A stretch of DNA of 6,218 nt from Deltaproteobacteria bacterium (GTDB taxonomy: Bacteria > Desulfobacterota > Desulfobacteria > Desulfobacterales > ETH-SRB1): NCBI GenBank assembly GCA_030262795.1, contig JAJSZO010000021.1, forward strand, positions 1-6,218, in the 5' to 3' direction. Position numbers and translations under genes: made by a program. How positions within the stretch are numbered: position 1 is the stretch's first letter; every line of letters starts with the position of its first letter. A model generated the notes under the pieces. That model was given only the letters and a program-made list of their open reading frames with translations. It did not search any database and was not told the origin of the DNA. Positions 5,316 through 6,218 of the stretch are shown here, piece after piece.

Positions 5316-6218
5316 TTTTACAGATATATAATAACCCTGAGCTCCTCGCTGCAAAAGTATAACCACGGATGTTTTGTGGCGGTATTTTACAATGGCCTCT
5401 TCAAAGTCTTTTAAATTTTTAACATTAATTTCATCTATCTGTCGAATTACATCCCCGGGCCTTGCTCCTGTTTGATATAAATAGGATTGGCGATAAATTT
5501 TTGTAATAATAACACCTTGCTTTGCTATTATTTTATAGGCAAAACGCTTTCCTGACGATATGTTTTCGGTTCTTATCCCCATAAGTTTATATGCCAGATC
5601 TCCAGCCAAATCTAATGGAAACACGGCAGCAGCAACCGAAACATTTAATGCCTTGCCATCTCGCCATAGATTAATTTTTATTGTATCTCCGGCAGAAAAG
5701 TCTTTTAAGGCTGTTTTGTAATCATTATTTGAGATAATTTTTCTGATTCCAATTGAAACAATTATATCACCCTCGTATATGCCCGCTTTGTGTGAAGGGC
5801 TGTTCTTTACAACTCCTTTAACCATAACCCCCTTGTTTCCAGGAACTTTTAGATATTGCGCAAGTTTTTTATCAAGGTTCTGGATTGTAAGACCTATCCA
5901 TGGTTGTATTACCTCACCATATTGTATAAGATCAGATATAATTCTTTTTGCTTTATTTATAGGTATGGCGAAACCTATTCCCTGAGCTTTAGCATAGATA
6001 GCTGTATTTATTCCTATAAGCTCGCCGTTTATGTTGAGAAGCGGTCCTCCGCTGTTACCCGGATTTATTGAGGCATCAATCTGAATAAAGTCCTGAAAAA
6101 TTCTGTCTTCTGTCCTGATACTGCGGTTTTTGGCGCTTATAACTCCGGTTGTGACAGTGTTGGAAAAACCAAACGGATTACCGATAGCAATAACTGTTTC
6201 GCCTATCATAATATCTTT
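5310..6218 (-). CDS. HtrA/DegP-family serine protease, C-terminal part (5' end beyond window)
   Basis: 302 codons are visible and the frame is still open at the window edge (K-D-I before the first in-window Met), so the true start, signal or anchor sequence and catalytic His and Asp lie outside. What is visible is the second half of a trypsin-like fold: GETVIAIGNPFGFSNTVTTG, then DASINPGNSGGPL with the catalytic Ser codon at 6051-6053, then GIGFAIPI. Two PDZ domains follow. The first runs from QPWIGLTIQN to about NVSVAAA (window-Met residues 102-195) with GIYEGDIIVSIG. The second (about 205-299) has GARPGDVIRQIDEINVKNLKDF. HtrA proteases act in the periplasm or at the inner membrane in protein quality control. 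The gene is convergent with the sensor and AT-rich like it. A link to the ATPase operon is not suggested by anything seen. The exact subtype (DegP, DegQ or DegS-like) cannot be fixed; two PDZ domains argue against DegS. Confidence 0.95.
   Translation of the reverse strand, partial: KDIMIGETVIAIGNPFGFSNTVTTGVISAKNRSIRTEDRIFQDFIQIDASINPGNSGGPLLNINGELIGINTAIYAKAQGIGFAIPINKAKRIISDLIQYGEVIQPWIGLTIQNLDKKLAQYLKVPGNKGVMVKGVVKNSPSHKAGIYEGDIIVSIGIRKIISNNDYKTALKDFSAGDTIKINLWRDGKALNVSVAAAVFPLDLAGDLAYKLMGIRTENISSGKRFAYKIIAKQGVIITKIYRQSYLYQTGARPGDVIRQIDEINVKNLKDFEEAIVKYRHKTSVVILLQRGAQGYYISVKL

Noticed and set aside
1..6218. CRISPR array, insertion sequence or integrase gene
   Set aside because: No regularly spaced repeats and no transposase or recombinase motifs were seen on either strand.

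Overview
The window looks like a chromosomal segment of a Gram-negative bacterium, most likely a member of the Desulfobacterota (former Deltaproteobacteria). The evidence is indirect: a periplasmic sensor ending in a Cys-pair tail (CxxC...CxxC) that I recall mainly from that group, an HtrA-type envelope protease, and an intergenic repeat of a type common in environmental proteobacterial genomes. No species call is possible.

Layout: positions 1-256 are AT-rich and non-coding, with several short inverted repeats and one recognisable dispersed-repeat motif (130-157). A strong sigma70-type promoter (TTGACA-17 bp-TAGAAT, 257-285) precedes a complete tRNA-Lys(CUU) gene with encoded CCA (314-390). 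About 120 bp later a tight three-gene operon begins (512-3882, + strand). It encodes a 279-aa protein I do not recognise, followed by two P-loop ATPases (430 and 412 aa) that resemble each other and the BrxD/DUF2791 ATP-binding family known from BREX-type phage defence. The first junction is an overlap and the second a 3-bp gap, so the three proteins are probably made together and may form one complex. None of the usual BREX partners (PglZ, PglX methyltransferase, BrxL, BrxC) and no helicase or nuclease is present. The operon is therefore either a compact undescribed system or the ATPase part of a larger one.

After the operon comes a 209-bp spacer with a perfect TATAAT box and three hairpins. 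It is followed by a 371-aa membrane sensor (4092-5207, +): signal peptide, SBP_bac_3-type periplasmic domain, one membrane span, coiled coil and a Cys4 C-terminal module in place of a kinase or cyclase domain. A short convergent intergenic region carries an 'NQALHP' reading frame that may be a relic of an integron-type or other dispersed repeat. The window ends inside a minus-strand HtrA/DegP-family serine protease with two PDZ domains (5310-6218), whose N-terminal part lies beyond the edge.

The operon is clearly richer in G+C by eye than the AT-rich sequences on both sides. It also lies just behind a tRNA gene, a classic integration target, so it may have been acquired horizontally. No integrase, transposase or repeated tRNA 3' end is visible here to prove it. 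The sensor and the protease have no visible functional tie to the operon.
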